DNA of 64,000 bases from Beijerinckiaceae bacterium RH AL1 (GCA_901457705.2 LR590083.2:3596597-3660596); one strand, 5' to 3'. Positions 38,212-48,158 are shown, counted from the first letter of the stretch. The notes: generated from the letters alone by a model not told the origin. Numbers and translations: made by a program.

Positions 38212-40392
38212 TCATTCGCCGGCGACTGGCGCGAGCTGCGGCATCCGCCACGACTGGTGCGCGAAGAGCTGCGAAGCGACGACGGGGCGCCCGTAGAGGT
38301 AGCCCTGGCCGCTCGGGCAGCCCATCCGCGTGAGCTCGGTCGCTTGCTCCGAGGTCTCGATCCCCTCCGCGACGATGTCGAAGCCGAGCTCGTGCCCGAC
38401 GCTCAGAATCGCGCCGACGATCGCGCGGTCGTGCGCGTCGCGTGCGGTCAGGCCGTGCACGAAGCCCACGTCGATCTTGATCGTCGAGACCGGCAGCCGC
38501 TTCAGGGTGCTCAGCGAGGCATAGCCGGTGCCGAAGTCGTCGAGCGCGATGCCGACGCCGAGGTCGCGGAGGTCGCGCAGCAAGGCGACGACGGTATCGT
38601 CATCCTGATTGGCGATGCTCTCGCGCACCTCGAGCTCGAGCTCGCCGGGCCGGATGCCGTAGGTCTTGATGAGATCGGCGATGACCGTCCGCAGGCCGCC
38701 GTAGCGCAGCTGCGCCCCGAACAGGTTCACGCTGATCCTCAGAGGCGGCATGCTTGCGGCGCGCCAGCGCGCGATTTGCTGGCACGCCTGGTCGAGCGTC
38801 CACCAGCCGGCATGCAACGCAATCATGCTGTCGTCCATGACCGGGATGAAGGCGCCGGGCGTCAGCAGCCCGCGCTTGGGATGGCGCCAGCGCATCAAGG
38901 CCTCGGCGCCGATCATCGCGCCGGTCGCGAGCGCGACCTGCGGCTGGTAGAACAGCTCGAACTCGCCGGCGTCGAGCCCTTTGCGGATCTCGTCGCGGAG
39001 CGCGCGCCGGGCCGCGCTCGCCCTCTGCATCGAGCGCTCGAAGAGCCGGAAGCGCTTTCCGTGGCTGCCCTTGGCCGCCTGCAGCGCCAAGTCCGCCGCG
39101 GCGACGAGGTCCTCGGCCGACGTCGCGTGATCGGGCGCCATGGCGGCGCCGATCGAGGGGCCGACGACCAGCGTGTGGGTGTCGATCTCGAACGGCTCCG
39201 CGAGCGCGACCTCAAGGTCGCTGGCGCATTCGCGCGCCTTGATCGGGTCGTGCTCGGGCAGCATGACGGCGAAGGTCTGCCCGTTCCAGCGCGCGAGCTT
39301 GGCGCCATACGGAACGATGCCGACCAGGCGGATCGCGATCGACTGGATCAGCGCGTCGCCGATCGCGTGGCCGAGCCCGTCGTTGATGCTCTGCAGCCCA
39401 TCGATCTCGGCCAGCATGGCGGTGGCGACGCCGCCGTGCTCGAGCTGGGCGGTGAGCTTGCGCAGGAAGCCGGAGGACCGGGCAAGCCCGGTCAACGGGT
39501 CGTAGTAGGCGAGCCGGCTCAGGCTCTCCTCGCGCTGCTTCCGCTCGGTGATGTCGCGCATCGTTGCGCTGAACTTGAGCCCGCTGTCGGACCGCCAGAC
39601 CGCCAGCGAAAGGTCGATCGGCACCTCGACCCCGTCCTTGCGGATCGCCACGCTCTCGAAGATCTTGCCGGAGAGCTTAGACGGTGCGCCGCCGGCGACG
39701 CGGCCCATGCCGCTGCGGTGCGCCGCGATGAAGCGCTGCGGCACGATGACGGCGACGTTCTTGCCGATCAGCTCGTCCGGCCCGTATCCGAGCAGCTGCT
39801 CGGCCGCGGGGTTGTGGTAGACGATCGAGCCAGACGCGTTGGTGCAGATCAGCGCCGCGCCGACGCTGCGGGCGATGCCCTGCAGGATGTCGTTCAGCAT
39901 CCGCGCCCGCCGGCTCTCGATCTCGCTCATGGCCAGATCGGCGCAATCCTTCAGGATCTGCTTCTCCAGCGGCGACAGGGGGCGCCGCGGCTTGGTGTCG
40001 ATGAGGCAGAAGGCACCGATGCGCAGGCCGTCCGACGAGCACATCGGTGCACCCGCATAGAAGATGATGCGTTCCTGGCGGACCGACGCGAAGTGGCGGA
40101 AGCGCTCGTCCTCGCGCGCGTCCGGCACGACCAGCACCTCGTCGGAGAGGATCGTGCGGCCGCCGAAGGATTCCTCGCGCGGCACCGACGTCAGATCGAC
40201 GCCGACGGAGGTCTCGAAGCGCAGGTCGTCGCTGCCGACGATCGTGACCGCGGCGCCGGGCATGTCGAAGAGGCGGGCGGCCAGCGTGACGATGCGATGC
40301 AGCGCCGCCGCACGGACGGAGCCTTCCGTCAGGAGGCGCTTGGCGAGCCCTGCCCGGCGACGCTCCAAGATGTCCCCGTCTTCGTCCAGCAT
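38212..40392 (-). CDS. GAF-PAS-GGDEF-EAL protein, likely c-di-GMP phosphodiesterase
   Basis: A 726-residue signalling protein. In order: a GAF domain (about 30-165), a PAS domain (about 175-290, ending TMRDITERKQ), a GGDEF domain (about 300-455) and an EAL domain (about 470-715). The GGDEF signature is replaced by WNGQTF, so cyclase activity is unlikely. The EAL domain keeps its catalytic set: EALMRW, SVNL, ELEVRES, DDFGTGYAS, IKID, VAEGIET and GQGYLYGRP. It therefore probably hydrolyses c-di-GMP, with the degenerate GGDEF as a GTP-sensing regulator. It has no membrane segment and stands alone. Flagellar and PilZ-like genes nearby suggest a link to motility. Confidence 0.9.
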   Translation of the reverse strand: MLDEDGDILERRRAGLAKRLLTEGSVRAAALHRIVTLAARLFDMPGAAVTIVGSDDLRFETSVGVDLTSVPREESFGGRTILSDEVLVVPDAREDERFRHFASVRQERIIFYAGAPMCSSDGLRIGAFCLIDTKPRRPLSPLEKQILKDCADLAMSEIESRRARMLNDILQGIARSVGAALICTNASGSIVYHNPAAEQLLGYGPDELIGKNVAVIVPQRFIAAHRSGMGRVAGGAPSKLSGKIFESVAIRKDGVEVPIDLSLAVWRSDSGLKFSATMRDITERKQREESLSRLAYYDPLTGLARSSGFLRKLTAQLEHGGVATAMLAEIDGLQSINDGLGHAIGDALIQSIAIRLVGIVPYGAKLARWNGQTFAVMLPEHDPIKARECASDLEVALAEPFEIDTHTLVVGPSIGAAMAPDHATSAEDLVAAADLALQAAKGSHGKRFRLFERSMQRASAARRALRDEIRKGLDAGEFELFYQPQVALATGAMIGAEALMRWRHPKRGLLTPGAFIPVMDDSMIALHAGWWTLDQACQQIARWRAASMPPLRISVNLFGAQLRYGGLRTVIADLIKTYGIRPGELELEVRESIANQDDDTVVALLRDLRDLGVGIALDDFGTGYASLSTLKRLPVSTIKIDVGFVHGLTARDAHDRAIVGAILSVGHELGFDIVAEGIETSEQATELTRMGCPSGQGYLYGRPVVASQLFAHQSWRMPQLAPVAGE

Positions 40393-40527
40393 CGTCCACG
40401 CTATCTGCGCTGCGGTCTGGGCTACTTACCACCTCAAATCTTAAAAAGACGTAGGCTCGATTGTGGAGACGTGGGATGCCTGACGCAACGTAAGCCTTCT
40501 ACTTCGGTTTCGACTGTATAAATCCAG

Positions 40528-40923
40528 TCAATACATGATGTTGGCCGGGCCGAAGGCCGCCGGCAGCAGCTCGTCGAGCGTCAACGTCGCGCGAATGCCG
40601 GCCGGCCCGGCGATATGGACGCGCATCGACCCCGCCGCCAGCTCGCGCAGGCGCTGGCGGCAGGCGCCGCAGGGCGTGACGAGCGCCTCGCCGTCGCCGA
40701 TGACGAGCGCCTCGACGATGCGGTGCTCGCCCGCCGTCACCATCGCCGCGATGGCCCCTGCCTCGGCGCAGGTGCCGACGGGATAGGCCGCGTTCTCGAC
40801 ATTGGCGCCCGCGAAGATGGCCCCGCTCGCCGCGCGCACCGCCGCGCCGACGGCGAAGCGCGAGTACGGCGCGTAGGCGTTGGCCTGGGCGGCGCGCGCG
40901 GCGGCGAGCAGGTCGTCGCTCAC
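40528..40923 (-). CDS. cdd: Cytidine deaminase
   Basis: A 131-residue tetramer-type cytidine deaminase, converting cytidine or deoxycytidine to uridine or deoxyuridine in pyrimidine salvage. The zinc and catalytic residues are in GTCAEAGAIAAM (Cys and Glu) and TPCGACRQRL (two Cys). FAVGAAVRAASGAIFAGANVENAAY is the conserved N-terminal block. It starts at GTG 40923, 99 bases from the divergent pheT. Confidence 0.93.
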   Translation of the reverse strand: MSDDLLAAARAAQANAYAPYSRFAVGAAVRAASGAIFAGANVENAAYPVGTCAEAGAIAAMVTAGEHRIVEALVIGDGEALVTPCGACRQRLRELAAGSMRVHIAGPAGIRATLTLDELLPAAFGPANIMY

Positions 40924-41022
40924 GCCGCTGCCCGCGCAAGCTGGCCAACCGCGCGCAATGTGCCTAGAAGGGCCGCCTCTCCGACCGAGACCGCGCCCCG
41001 CGGTCGCCACGCCCGCCCGCTC

Positions 41023-43449
41023 ATGAAATTCACGCTGTCCTGGCTCAAAGACCACCTCAAGACGGAGGCCGACCTCCAAACGATCGTCGACACCCTGACC
41101 CGGATCGGCCTCGAGGTCGAGCATGTCACGGATCCCGCCGCGGCCTTGGCCGGCTTCGTGGTCGCCTCGGTGATCGAGGCGAAGCAGCATCCGAATGCCG
41201 ACCGGCTGCGGGTCTGCAGCGTCGACGCTGGCGGCGGCGCACCGGTCCAGGTGGTCTGCGGCGCGCCCAACGCCCGCACCGGCATGCGCGCGGTGTTCTC
41301 GCCCGTCGGCACCTTCATCCCCGGCAAGGGGATCACCCTGGCTGCTGGCGTCATCCGCGGCGTCGAGTCGAACGGCATGCTGTGCTCCGGCGCCGAGCTC
41401 GAGCTTTCAGAGGACCATGACGGCATCCTCGACCTGCCGGCCGACGCCCCGGTCGGCGTGCTTTACGCGCAGTATGCCGGGCTCGACGACCCGATCATCG
41501 AGATCAACCTGACGCCGAACCGGCCCGACGCCATGGGCGTCGCGGGGATCGCCCGCGACCTCGCCGCCGCCGGCCTCGGCCGCGTGACGACGCCGCCCGT
41601 CGCGCCGATCGTCGGCGAGGGCGCATGCCCGACCCAGGTTCATATCGAGCTGGACGACCCCGCGCTGGCGCCAGCCTTCGCGCTGCGCCGCGTCTCCGGC
41701 ATGCGCAACGGCCCGTCGCCGGCCTGGCTGCAGGCGCGGCTGCGGGCGATCGGCCTGCGTCCGATCAACACGCTCGTCGACATCACCAACCTGCTCGCCT
41801 TCGACCGGGCCCGGCCGCTGCATGTCTTCGACGCCGCGAAGGTAAAAGGCGCACTGGTCGTCCGCCGCGGGCGGCCGGGCGAAAGCCTGCTCGCGCTCGA
41901 CGGCAAGACCTACAAGCTCGACGAGACGATGATCGTCATCGCCGACGACACCGGCCCCGTCTCGCTGGCCGGCATCATGGGCGGCGAGGCCACCGGCTGC
42001 GACGAGACGACCACGGACGTGCTCATCGAGTCCGCTCTCTGGAGCCCGTCGCGCATCGCCGCGACGGGCCGCAAGCTCGGCATCGTCTCCGACGCCCGCT
42101 ACCGCTTCGAGCGCGGCATCGATCCCGCCTTCTGCGTCCCCGGCGTCGACCTCGCGACCAAGCTCGTCCTCGAGCTGTGTGGCGGCACGGCCTCCAAGAT
42201 GACGATCGCCGGCGCGGTGCCGGAGCCCGACACGCGCATCCTGTTCCCGGAGAGCGAGGTGCGGCGTCTGACCGGCCTCGAGCTGTCGCCGGAGGAGATC
42301 GCCCGCACCCTGGAGGCCCTCGGCTTCACGCTGGCGCGCTCGGCCGGCAACGCCGACACGCTTGCCGTCAAGGTGCCGTCGTGGCGCCCCGACATCGAGG
42401 GCAAGGCCGACCTCGTCGAGGAGGTCGTCCGCATCGCCGGCCTCGAGCGCGTCGCGCCGCGTCCGCTGCCGCGCGCCACTGACGCCATCGCCACCGCCAT
42501 CCTGACGCCGCTGCAGCGTCGCACCCGCCAGGCCAAGCGCGCGCTTGCCGCGAGCGGGCTCGTCGAGGCGGTGACGTGGTCGTTCGTCTCCGAGCGCCAG
42601 GCCGAGCTGTTCGCCGACGGCCGCGCGCTGCTGCCGCTTGCCAACCCTATCGCCGCCGACCTCTCGCACATGCGCCCGAGCCTGCTGCCGGGCCTCGTCG
42701 CCGCGCTGGGCCGCAACGCCGCGCGGGGCCATGGCGATCTCGCGCTCTTCGAGGTCGGGCAGATCTTCCGCGGCATGGGCGAAGGCGACCAGCGCGTCGC
42801 CGCGACGGCGGTGCGCGGCGGGACGGCGCGCCCGACCGGCCCCGGCCGCCACTGGTCCGGGGCGGCGGCCAAGGTCGACGTCTTCGCCGCCAAGGCGGAC
42901 GCGCTGGCGATCCTGGCCGCGCTCGGCGTGCCGACCGGCGGCCTGCAGCTGGTGACGGGCGCCTCCGCCGCCTTCCATCCCGGCCGCTCCGCGGTGCTCC
43001 GCTTCGGCCCGAAGAACGTGATCGGCCAGTTCGGCGAGCTGCATCCGCGCGTCCTCGCCGCGCTCGATGTCGATGGACCGATCGTCGGCTTCGAGCTGAT
43101 CCTCGATGACATCCCGGCGCCGAAATCGAAGCCTACCAAGGCTAAAGCGCGGCTCGACCTGCCGGACTTCATGCCGCTGGCGCGCGACTTCGCCTTCATC
43201 GTCGATGCGGGACTCGAGGCGGGCGAGATCGTGAAGGCGGTCGCCGGCGCCGAGCGGACGCTGATCGGCGAAGTCGTCATCTTCGACGTGTATACCGGCA
43301 CCGGCGTGCCGGAGGGCAAGAAGTCGGTCGCGGTGACGGCGGTGCTGCAGCCGCGCGAAAAGACGCTCACCGACGCCGAGATCGAGGCTGTCGCGAGCAA
43401 GATCGTTGCCGACGTCGGCCGCAAGACCGGCGCGGTCCTGAGAGGATAA
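41023..43449 (+). CDS. pheT: Phenylalanyl-tRNA synthetase beta subunit
   Basis: The beta subunit of the alpha2beta2 PheRS, 808 residues, full length. It begins MKFTLSWLKDHL. The N-terminal tRNA-binding (EMAP-like) domain has KQHPNADRLRVC and VCGAPNARTGM. Then come the B3/B4 editing region (RPINTLVDITNL), the B5 domain, the catalytic-like core (WSFVSERQAELF, LRPSLLPGL-like MRPSLLPGL) and the ferredoxin-fold anticodon-binding end (FPDFMPLARDFAFIVD, VTAVLQPREKTLTDAEI). pheS, which almost always directly precedes pheT, is absent; a divergent cdd occupies that position. Confidence 0.95.
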   Translation: MKFTLSWLKDHLKTEADLQTIVDTLTRIGLEVEHVTDPAAALAGFVVASVIEAKQHPNADRLRVCSVDAGGGAPVQVVCGAPNARTGMRAVFSPVGTFIPGKGITLAAGVIRGVESNGMLCSGAELELSEDHDGILDLPADAPVGVLYAQYAGLDDPIIEINLTPNRPDAMGVAGIARDLAAAGLGRVTTPPVAPIVGEGACPTQVHIELDDPALAPAFALRRVSGMRNGPSPAWLQARLRAIGLRPINTLVDITNLLAFDRARPLHVFDAAKVKGALVVRRGRPGESLLALDGKTYKLDETMIVIADDTGPVSLAGIMGGEATGCDETTTDVLIESALWSPSRIAATGRKLGIVSDARYRFERGIDPAFCVPGVDLATKLVLELCGGTASKMTIAGAVPEPDTRILFPESEVRRLTGLELSPEEIARTLEALGFTLARSAGNADTLAVKVPSWRPDIEGKADLVEEVVRIAGLERVAPRPLPRATDAIATAILTPLQRRTRQAKRALAASGLVEAVTWSFVSERQAELFADGRALLPLANPIAADLSHMRPSLLPGLVAALGRNAARGHGDLALFEVGQIFRGMGEGDQRVAATAVRGGTARPTGPGRHWSGAAAKVDVFAAKADALAILAALGVPTGGLQLVTGASAAFHPGRSAVLRFGPKNVIGQFGELHPRVLAALDVDGPIVGFELILDDIPAPKSKPTKAKARLDLPDFMPLARDFAFIVDAGLEAGEIVKAVAGAERTLIGEVVIFDVYTGTGVPEGKKSVAVTAVLQPREKTLTDAEIEAVASKIVADVGRKTGAVLRG

Positions 43450-43454
43450 GGAAC

Positions 43455-43838
43455 GTGCGACATTCCCCTACCCGGCTGGCGGCGCTCGCCCTCTGCCTCG
43501 CCGCCACGTCGCTCCCGGCGTCGCTGGCGCTCGCGCAGGCGCGGATCGAGGACTGCGAGAAGATCCAGGCCGCCGACGCCTACAACCAGTGCCTCGCCAA
43601 GTTCGGCCCGACCTCCAAGGTGAAGAGCGTCGAGCCGGTGCGGCCGGGCGACGTCAAGGATAGCGGCGCCGAGGCCGCCGCCGGTGCGTCTGCGTCGGGA
43701 CCGTCGCGCCATGGCCGGCATGCGTATCGCGGTCGCAGCCGCGGCCGCGTCTACGGCCACCGGACGTCGCGCCGGCACTCCGGGGGTCGCGCGTCGGGCC
43801 ATCGCAAGCGCGCGACGTTCGACATCAAGCAGGAATAG
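43455..43838 (+). CDS. Small secreted basic protein of unknown function
   Basis: A 127-residue exported protein starting at GTG 43455 behind an AGGATAAGGA ribosome-binding site and only 5 bases after pheT. The signal peptide ([22 protein letters not shown]) is followed by a short conserved-looking segment with two cysteines ([22 protein letters not shown]). The rest is a low-complexity Arg/Gly/His/Ser tail. The two-cysteine segment recurs in small rhizobial periplasmic proteins, but I cannot name the family. The basic tail may bind acidic surface polymers, which is conjecture. Confidence 0.7.
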   Translation: MRHSPTRLAALALCLAATSLPASLALAQARIEDCEKIQAADAYNQCLAKFGPTSKVKSVEPVRPGDVKDSGAEAAAGASASGPSRHGRHAYRGRSRGRVYGHRTSRRHSGGRASGHRKRATFDIKQE

Positions 43839-43908
43839 CCGACCGGTCCCGGACAGCCTGGGACAAGGCAGGTCTGGTGAACTCGACGCGGATCGAAGGA
43901 GACGCGTC

Positions 43909-44784
43909 TTGGGCTTTCTCGTAGGTATCGTCATCGCGATGGGCTGCATGCTCGGCGGCTTCGCGGCGGAAGGCGGCCAGCTCCACGTCATCTGGCAGCC
44001 CTACGAGTTCGTCATCATCGGCGGCTCGGCGCTCGGCACCTTCGTGGTCGCCAACCCGCTCTCCATCATCAAGGACGCCGGCAAGGCCTGCCTGGAGGCG
44101 GTCAAGGGCGCCTCGCCGAAGGAGCGCGACTACCTCGATCTGCTCGGCCTCCTCTACGTGCTGATGCGCGAGCTGCGCGGCAACGCCCGCAACGAGCTCG
44201 AGGAGCAGATCGACAACCCGGCGGAATCGGAGATCTTCAAACGATTTCCGAAGGTGCTCGCCGACAAGGAGATGACGAGCTTCATCTGCGACTACGTCCG
44301 CCTCATCCTCATCGGCAACGCCCGCACGCACGAGATCGAGGCGCTGATGGACGAGGAGATCGAGACCATCAAGCGCGACAAGCTCAAGGCCTACCAGGCC
44401 GTGACCGTCGTCTCCGACGGGCTTCCCGCGCTCGGCATCGTCGCCGCCGTCCTCGGCATCATCAAGGCGATGGGCGCGCTCGACCAGTCGCCCGAGCTGC
44501 TCGGCGAGCTGATCGGTGCGGCGCTGGTCGGCACCTTCGGCGGCATCTTCATGTCCTACGGCCTCGCCGGCCCGCTGGCGCAGAAGATCAAGTCGACGCG
44601 CGAGAAGCGCTGCCGGCTCTACATCATCATCAAGCAGTCGCTGCTCGCCTTCATGAACGGCGCCATGCCGCTGATCGCGCTCGAGCACGGCCGCAAGACG
44701 ATCTCGGCGCACGACCGCCCGACGATCGACGCGGTCGAGAACGAGACGATGGCCGGCGGCAAGACCGAGGCGGCGGCGGCCTGA
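43909..44784 (+). CDS. motA: Flagellar motor stator protein MotA
   Basis: A 291-residue stator subunit with four membrane helices. It begins [17 protein letters not shown] from TTG 43909, preceded by AAGGAG at eight bases. The conserved cytoplasmic loop has [21 protein letters not shown], and the later helices include [21 protein letters not shown] and [17 protein letters not shown]. With MotB it couples proton flow to torque; motB is not in this window. This is the first gene of a tightly packed flagellar operon; the stop overlaps the fliM ATG by one base. Confidence 0.94.
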   Translation: MGFLVGIVIAMGCMLGGFAAEGGQLHVIWQPYEFVIIGGSALGTFVVANPLSIIKDAGKACLEAVKGASPKERDYLDLLGLLYVLMRELRGNARNELEEQIDNPAESEIFKRFPKVLADKEMTSFICDYVRLILIGNARTHEIEALMDEEIETIKRDKLKAYQAVTVVSDGLPALGIVAAVLGIIKAMGALDQSPELLGELIGAALVGTFGGIFMSYGLAGPLAQKIKSTREKRCRLYIIIKQSLLAFMNGAMPLIALEHGRKTISAHDRPTIDAVENETMAGGKTEAAAA

Positions 44785-45731
44785 TGTTCCCGCTCGCCCA
44801 GCAGACGAAAGGCCTCTCGAGCGCGCGCCCCGGCGGCCTCGCCGAGCGCGCCCCGGGCCTGAAGGAAGCCGTCGAGCGGCTCGTCGCGCAGATCGTCAAG
44901 AACCTGCAGACCATGGCCGGCACGACGACGACGATCGAGGGGGCGATGGCCGGCGGCGCGATGGAGCCGCTGCGCGACGTCGTCGCGGCGCATCCCGCGG
45001 ACGCCGTCGCGGGGCTCATCGAATGCGGCGAGCTCGGCACCAAGCTGCTCGTCACGCTGAACGGCCGCCTCGTGCACTCGATCGTCGAGCTGCTTGCCGG
45101 CGGCAACGGCGCCGAGGCGGCGCCCGAGGTGCCGCGACCGGCAACGGCGATCGACCACCAGTTCGCGCTGATCCTCGTCACGCTCGCCGCCGCCGCGGTG
45201 CAGAGCGAATGGGCCGACCTCGGGTTCGGCCCGGCCCGCGCCGCAAAGATCGACGGCGCGCTCGTCGCCGACCTCGTCGGCTCGCGCATCGCCGAGGTCG
45301 CCGTCGTGCGCGTCACCATCGGCGCCTTCGGCCAGCACGGCACGCTGCGGCTCGTGCTGCCGCCGGCGGCGCTCGAGCGCTTCCGCCGCGACGAGATCGC
45401 CGCGCAGGCTCGCGCCGACGATCCGACCTGGAGCGGCCTCCTGCAGCGCGAGATCGGCCGCGCGAGCATCAAGCTCGACGCCTACCTCGACGCCAAGGCG
45501 ATCCCGCTCTCGAGCCTCGCCGCCCTGAGCGTTGGCCAGGTGCTCGCGCTGCCGGGCGACGCGCGAAGCCGCGTCTCGCTCGTCTGCGACGGGCAGACCT
45601 ACTACCGCGGCGAGGTCGGCCAGGACGACGGCCATTACTCGCTGCGCATCGAGGACATCGTGACCGAGACCGCCGCCACGCGCGACCTCGGCAACCGCCG
45701 CCACCCCCTCAACGACCTGATCAGAGCCTGA
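44784..45731 (+). CDS. fliM: Flagellar motor switch protein FliM
   Basis: A 315-residue FliM of the divergent rhizobial type. The C-terminal SpoA domain (LSSLAALSVGQVLALPGDA, then VSLVCDGQTYYRGEVGQ) is clear. The middle domain resembles CheC-like folds (LILVTLAAAAVQSEWADLGF). The canonical N-terminal CheY-P-binding peptide is not obvious. FliM sits in the C ring and sets rotation direction. It overlaps motA by one base and stops two bases before fliN, which indicates coupled translation. Confidence 0.85.
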   Translation: MFPLAQQTKGLSSARPGGLAERAPGLKEAVERLVAQIVKNLQTMAGTTTTIEGAMAGGAMEPLRDVVAAHPADAVAGLIECGELGTKLLVTLNGRLVHSIVELLAGGNGAEAAPEVPRPATAIDHQFALILVTLAAAAVQSEWADLGFGPARAAKIDGALVADLVGSRIAEVAVVRVTIGAFGQHGTLRLVLPPAALERFRRDEIAAQARADDPTWSGLLQREIGRASIKLDAYLDAKAIPLSSLAALSVGQVLALPGDARSRVSLVCDGQTYYRGEVGQDDGHYSLRIEDIVTETAATRDLGNRRHPLNDLIRA

Positions 45732-45733
45732 TA

Positions 45734-46054
45734 ATGGCCACGACCGCACCCACCGAGCCGAAGCCCGCCGCACCCGCCGAGAGCGGCGCCCCCAAGGGGC
45801 CGCACCTCGACTCGATCCTGCAGATTCCCGTCGCCGTCCAGGTCTTCCTCGGCTCGGCCTCTATGCCGATCGCCGACCTGATGAAGCTCGGACGCGGCGC
45901 CATCGTCGCGCTCGACCACGCGATCTCCGACCCCGTCGACGTCGTCGTCAACGGCCGCATCATCGCCCGCGGCGAGCTGGTCGCGATGGACGACGACCCC
46001 TCGCGGATCGGCGTCAAGCTCACCGAGATCATCGGCCGCCCGGACGCCGCCTGA
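45734..46054 (+). CDS. fliN: Flagellar motor switch protein FliN
   Basis: A 106-residue FliN. A Pro/Ala-rich N terminus of about 28 residues precedes the SpoA domain (ILQIPVAVQVFLGSASMPIADLMKLGRGAIVALD, then DPVDVVVNGRIIARGELVAMDD). It is a C-ring subunit beneath FliM. It starts two bases after fliM and ends four bases before fliG. Confidence 0.94.
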   Translation: MATTAPTEPKPAAPAESGAPKGPHLDSILQIPVAVQVFLGSASMPIADLMKLGRGAIVALDHAISDPVDVVVNGRIIARGELVAMDDDPSRIGVKLTEIIGRPDAA

Positions 46055-46058
46055 CGCC

Positions 46059-47066
46059 ATGGCGAGCGACGCGACCTACGAGACCGTCTACCCCGCCCTG
46101 AAGGGCCCGCAGAAGGTCGCCGCGCTGCTGCTCGTGATGGGCAAGCCGCTGGCCTCCCGCCTGCTCGGCCATTTCGACGCCGGCGAGCTCAAGGTCATCA
46201 CGCGCGCCGCCGCCCAGCTCGGCTCGGTGCCGATCGAGGTGCTCGAGGAGCTGGTCGAGGAGTTCGCGAGCGAGTTCTCGAACGGCGCCGAGCTCTCCGG
46301 CAACGTCGACCGCGCCGAAAACCTGCTCGCCGGCGTGCTGCCGCCGGACCAGGTCGCCGACATCATGTCGGAGGTCCGCGGCGCCTCGAACGGCTCGATC
46401 TGGCAGAAGATCGCCGCGCTGCCGGCGCCCGTCCTCACCGACTATCTCGCCAAGCAGCACCCGCAGGTGGCTGCGCTGGCTCTCTCGAAACTTGGGGCCA
46501 ACGTCGCCGCCTCGATCATGGAGCTGCTGCCGCGCGAGCGCCGCAACGAGGTGACGCGGCGCCTCCTCGTGCTCGCGCCCGTCGCCGATGCGGCGCTGCG
46601 GGTGATCGAGACCCGGATCAACCAGGATCTCATCTTGAACCCGCCGGCACCGCCCGGCGCGCAGACCGCGCGGATGGCCGAGATCATCAACAAGATGGCG
46701 CCAGAGCACGTCGAGGACGTGCTTCAGGCGCTCGCCGCCGAGCGCCCGGAAGACGCCGAAGCGTTGCGCGCCAAGCTGTTCTCCTTCGACGACCTGATCG
46801 GGCTGCCGCAGAAGAGCCGGCAGGCTCTGTTCGAGAAGGTGGCGAGCGACAAGATCGTCGTCGCGCTCTCGGGCAAGGATCCCGAGTTCATCGCCAACGT
46901 CTTGTCCTCGCTCACGGCCCGCGCGCGGCGCCTCGTCGAGAACGAGCTCGCCGGGGCGGGCGCGGCACCGACCCGCGACGTCGCGGCCGCGCGCCGTCTC
47001 ATCACCGACACGCTGCTGGCGATGGCCGAGCGCGGCGAGGTCGAGCTGCGTGAGGTCGTCGACTGA
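46059..47066 (+). CDS. fliG: Flagellar motor switch protein FliG
   Basis: A 335-residue FliG, the C-ring part that meets MotA and transmits torque. The N-terminal domain (GPQKVAALLLVMGKPLASRLLGHFD), middle domain (LAKQHPQVAALALSKLGANVAASIMELLP) and C-terminal charged helix region (FDDLIGLPQKSRQALFEKVASDKIVVALSG) are all present. The ATG of flhB overlaps its stop by one base. Confidence 0.93.
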   Translation: MASDATYETVYPALKGPQKVAALLLVMGKPLASRLLGHFDAGELKVITRAAAQLGSVPIEVLEELVEEFASEFSNGAELSGNVDRAENLLAGVLPPDQVADIMSEVRGASNGSIWQKIAALPAPVLTDYLAKQHPQVAALALSKLGANVAASIMELLPRERRNEVTRRLLVLAPVADAALRVIETRINQDLILNPPAPPGAQTARMAEIINKMAPEHVEDVLQALAAERPEDAEALRAKLFSFDDLIGLPQKSRQALFEKVASDKIVVALSGKDPEFIANVLSSLTARARRLVENELAGAGAAPTRDVAAARRLITDTLLAMAERGEVELREVVD

Positions 47067-48157
47067 TGGCCGAGTCGGAGAGCGGCGAAAAGACGGAAGA
47101 AGGCTCCGAAAAGAAGACTCGGGAGGCGATCGAGCGCGGCAACGTGCCGTTCTCGCGCGAAGCCTCGGTCTTCCTGTCGCTCGGCGCCATGCTCGCGGTC
47201 TCCTCGCTGATGCTGCGATCGAGCGTGCCGGCGCTCGCCGACGCGCTCGCCCATCTCTTCGCCAACCCGACCCGCGACCCGTTCGCGACGACGGCGGACA
47301 CGCTGGCGATCTTCCGCTACGCGGCGGAGGCCTCGATGGGCTTCCTCCTGCCGATCCTCATGATCCTCATGGCGGCCGGCATCGTCGCCGGCTTCGCGCA
47401 GGGCGTTCCGCATCTCTCGCTGGAACGCATCGCGCCGAAATGGTCGAAGATCTCGCCTATGTCGGGGTTCAAACGATTGCTCGGTCGCGACGGCCAGGTC
47501 GAGTTCGCCAAGAACGTCTTCAAGCTGGTCATCGTCTGCGGTGTCTGCACGCTGGTGCTGCGCAGCCAGGGCGAGGCGACGCTCGAGAGCATGTTCATCG
47601 AGCCGGCGGCGCTCGGCAGCCTGATCCTCGGCGTGTCGGCACGGCTCATCGCCGCCGCGCTCGCCGCCTTCACGCTTCTGGCCGTCGGCGACCTTCTCTA
47701 TTCGCGCATCAAGTGGAAGCGCGACCTGCGCATGACGAAGCAGGAGCTCAAGGACGAGCATAAGGAGCTCGAGGGCGATCCGATCGTCAAGGCCAAGCGC
47801 CGCTCGCTTGCCATGGAGCGCTCGCGCAGGCGCATGATGGCGGCGGTCCCGAAGGCGACGCTCGTCATCGCCAACCCGACGCACTATGCGATCGCCCTGC
47901 GCTACGTGCGCGAGGAAGGCGGCGCGCCGATGGTCATCGCCAAGGGCCAGGATCTCGTCGCGCTGAAGATCCGCGAGATCGCCGAAAGCCATATGATCCC
48001 GGTGATCGAGGACAAGGCTCTGGCAAGGTCCATGTACGACCGTGTCGAGATTAGCCAGATGATCCCCGCCGAATTCTTCAAAGCCGTCGCCGAGCTCATC
48101 CATTTCCTTCAGGCCCGCTCGCCGCGCGCCGTCCGTCCCGTTGGTTTGAAAGGCTAG
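47066..48157 (+). CDS. flhB: Flagellar export switch protein FlhB
   Basis: A 363-residue export-gate component that controls the switch from hook to filament substrates. It begins with the charged segment (SGEKTEEGSEKKTREAIERGNVPFSRE), has four membrane helices, and ends in the cytoplasmic domain with the self-cleaving NPTH motif (VIANPTHYAIALRY). The motif is intact. It is the fifth gene of the operon and is followed after one base by an unknown gene. Confidence 0.95.
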   Translation: MAESESGEKTEEGSEKKTREAIERGNVPFSREASVFLSLGAMLAVSSLMLRSSVPALADALAHLFANPTRDPFATTADTLAIFRYAAEASMGFLLPILMILMAAGIVAGFAQGVPHLSLERIAPKWSKISPMSGFKRLLGRDGQVEFAKNVFKLVIVCGVCTLVLRSQGEATLESMFIEPAALGSLILGVSARLIAAALAAFTLLAVGDLLYSRIKWKRDLRMTKQELKDEHKELEGDPIVKAKRRSLAMERSRRRMMAAVPKATLVIANPTHYAIALRYVREEGGAPMVIAKGQDLVALKIREIAESHMIPVIEDKALARSMYDRVEISQMIPAEFFKAVAELIHFLQARSPRAVRPVGLKG

Positions 48158-48158
48158 C

